From Chloroflexota bacterium (lineage in GTDB: Bacteria > Chloroflexota > Anaerolineae > Anaerolineales > Villigracilaceae), in the NCBI GenBank assembly GCA_021796155.1, contig JAJYOO010000018.1, forward strand, positions 1-16,639: a stretch of 16,639 nt of DNA, given 5' to 3'. Made by a program: the position numbers and the translations under genes. Under the pieces are notes generated by a model. It did no database searches. It worked only from the letters and a program-made list of their open reading frames with translations, and was not told where the DNA came from. Below are positions 15,590-16,639 of the stretch, piece after piece. Position 1 is the first letter of the stretch. Every line of letters starts with the position of its first letter.

Positions 15590-15940
15590 ATGGTTAACCC
15601 AGCATTGGTACAAGAAATTTCGCAGCTTGAGGCAGATTTTTGTTTTGCTTTATCCGACCCGACGCGCCTTTTGATTCTTTATGCGTTGGCAGATGAGCAG
15701 CGCAATGTCACCGAATTGACCAATGATTTGAATGTTATTCAACCAACGGTGTCGCGGCATTTGAAAGTATTGCGCGAACGCGGATTGGTTTATACAGTCC
15801 GACAGGGGACAACGGTTACATATTATTTATCCGACAATCGTCTTATCCAGGCGCTGGATTTGCTCAGAACAGTGATGCGCGAACGACTGGCTCACCAAGC
15901 CAGTTTGATGGAAGAAACGAAGGCAAGCACGAATGTCTGA
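15590..15940 (+). CDS. ArsR-family winged-helix repressor
   Basis: This 116-residue protein is a small ArsR/SmtB-type DNA-binding protein. LSDPTRLLILYAL (21-33) is the typical opening, the helix-turn-helix is NVTELTNDLNVIQPTVSRHL (39-58), and a beta-hairpin wing RQGTTVTYYL (71-80) follows. It has one cysteine (Cys18) and lacks the ELCVCDL-type metal site in the recognition region, so classical arsenic or metal sensing is unlikely from that site. With only one Cys, a two-cysteine persulfide or disulfide switch is also unlikely within one subunit. The ATG at 15590 has AGGAG six bases upstream. It is followed after 39 bases by the triheme cytochrome gene on the same strand and probably controls it. 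The ligand is unknown. Confidence 0.92.
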   Translation: MVNPALVQEISQLEADFCFALSDPTRLLILYALADEQRNVTELTNDLNVIQPTVSRHLKVLRERGLVYTVRQGTTVTYYLSDNRLIQALDLLRTVMRERLAHQASLMEETKASTNV

Positions 15941-15979
15941 AAAAGAAGAAATGAATTCATTCTTTTCGAGGAGGATTGG

Positions 15980-16639
15980 ATGCAACGTAAGAAAATGTTC
16001 GTAATGCTTGTTGTCGCTGGCGCGTTGATCGTGATCGTCAGCGGCATTGCATTGGCATTGACACAACCTGTCCATGCCCAATGCGGATCGCAAGCATCAT
16101 CCTGTAAGAATTGCCATGAAGTGCAAGCGAAGGATCCGGTCAACAATGACGGCACGCCGTGGCACACTTCGCATGCCTTTGGCGATTTTTGTTATATCTG
16201 CCATGGCGGGAATCAGCAGGCAACAGATGAAACCGCGGCACATACTGGAATGGTGAACCCGCTTTCGGATATCAAGGCGTCTTGCGCGCAATGCCATCCG
16301 AATGACTTGCAAGCGCGCGCGCAGGTCTATGCGGACAAATTAGGTATCCAGCTTGGATCGAGCGGGACAACTGCCGGATCGGGCAATGGAACCCCGGCAG
16401 CTCCTGCGACCCAATCTGCCGCACCCGCTGTGGGCAATACGTCCGCAACACCGCAATCTGCTGCGGCTGTGCCACAAGCCACATTAGCTCCCAATGATCC
16501 GAACCTAGTCAATTATGTCCAACGCTACAACGAAAACGTGCTGGGAAAATATCCAACCAATTGGGGCAACGTGATTTTGTGGGTCTTGATTGGAGCCATG
16601 GTCATCGGCGGCGGCGGGCTGGTCATCAGTTTTTATTAA
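15980..16639 (+). CDS. Membrane-anchored triheme cytochrome c
   Basis: This 219-residue protein has an N-terminal hydrophobic segment (about 6-28) ending near HAQ, which may be a signal peptide or membrane anchor. Three CxxCH haem motifs follow: C42KNC45H46, C71YIC74H75 and C102AQC105H106. His62, His65 and His88 are candidate distal ligands. A long linker rich in Ala, Pro, Thr, Ser and Gly (about 127-170) leads to a C-terminal membrane segment (about 197-217). The haem domain should lie outside the cytoplasmic membrane and carry electrons in a respiratory chain. The ATG at 15980 has a strong GAGGAGGA at 15968-15975. The stop codon is the last three bases of the window, so the gene is complete but its operon may continue. 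It is too short, with too few haems, for standard NapC/NrfH; the partner enzyme is unknown. Confidence 0.9.
   Translation: MQRKKMFVMLVVAGALIVIVSGIALALTQPVHAQCGSQASSCKNCHEVQAKDPVNNDGTPWHTSHAFGDFCYICHGGNQQATDETAAHTGMVNPLSDIKASCAQCHPNDLQARAQVYADKLGIQLGSSGTTAGSGNGTPAAPATQSAAPAVGNTSATPQSAAAVPQATLAPNDPNLVNYVQRYNENVLGKYPTNWGNVILWVLIGAMVIGGGGLVISFY

Overview
The window looks like a chromosomal segment of a heterotrophic, probably anaerobic or facultative bacterium. The gene mix (corrinoid methyltransferases, a fused FAD/GcvT demethylase, a very large secreted amylase, Crp/Fnr and ArsR regulators and a membrane triheme cytochrome) fits a Chloroflexota/Anaerolineae genome. This assignment is inference from gene content and style; there is no rRNA or marker gene to prove it. 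No tRNA, rRNA, CRISPR array, insertion sequence or phage gene was seen, and no gene-free stretch exceeds 300 bases.

Bases 210-9639 hold seven genes, all on the + strand and closely spaced: a DeoR-family regulator, a dimethylglycine/sarcosine dehydrogenase-like FAD-GcvT fusion, a divergent PfkB-family protein, a corrinoid protein, a RACo-type corrinoid activator, a homocysteine S-methyltransferase-domain protein and an MttB-superfamily methyltransferase that contains no amber codon. Corrinoid protein, RACo and homocysteine methyltransferase overlap at their stop and start codons. The simplest reading is a demethylation pathway for a quaternary or methylated amine such as glycine betaine. The MttB-like protein would move one methyl to the corrinoid protein, the homocysteine methyltransferase would take it to make methionine, RACo would repair oxidised cobalamin, and the FAD-GcvT protein would remove further methyls to tetrahydrofolate. 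A sugar-type regulator and a PfkB-like protein lacking the usual catalytic aspartate are unexpected partners.

A 16-bp perfect inverted repeat at 9758-9797 is a bidirectional terminator between this operon and the convergent amylase gene. Bases 9820-14010 (- strand) encode a secreted multidomain GH13 alpha-glucan hydrolase: signal peptide, two tandem X25-like modules, an N-terminal beta domain, the GH13 barrel, two FN3 domains around an unassigned module, and a C-terminal CBM20-like domain. It has a good sigma70-type promoter.

Bases 14299-16639 form a small regulatory and respiratory region. On the - strand are a Crp/Fnr regulator and, downstream, a 75-residue DUF2892 membrane protein. Divergently on the + strand are an ArsR-type repressor and a triheme membrane cytochrome c that ends at the window edge. 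CRP-like palindromes sit about 41 bases before inferred transcription starts at both the DUF2892 promoter and the ArsR-cytochrome promoter. The Crp/Fnr protein has a CRP-like R-E-xxx-R recognition helix, so it is the obvious candidate to bind them.
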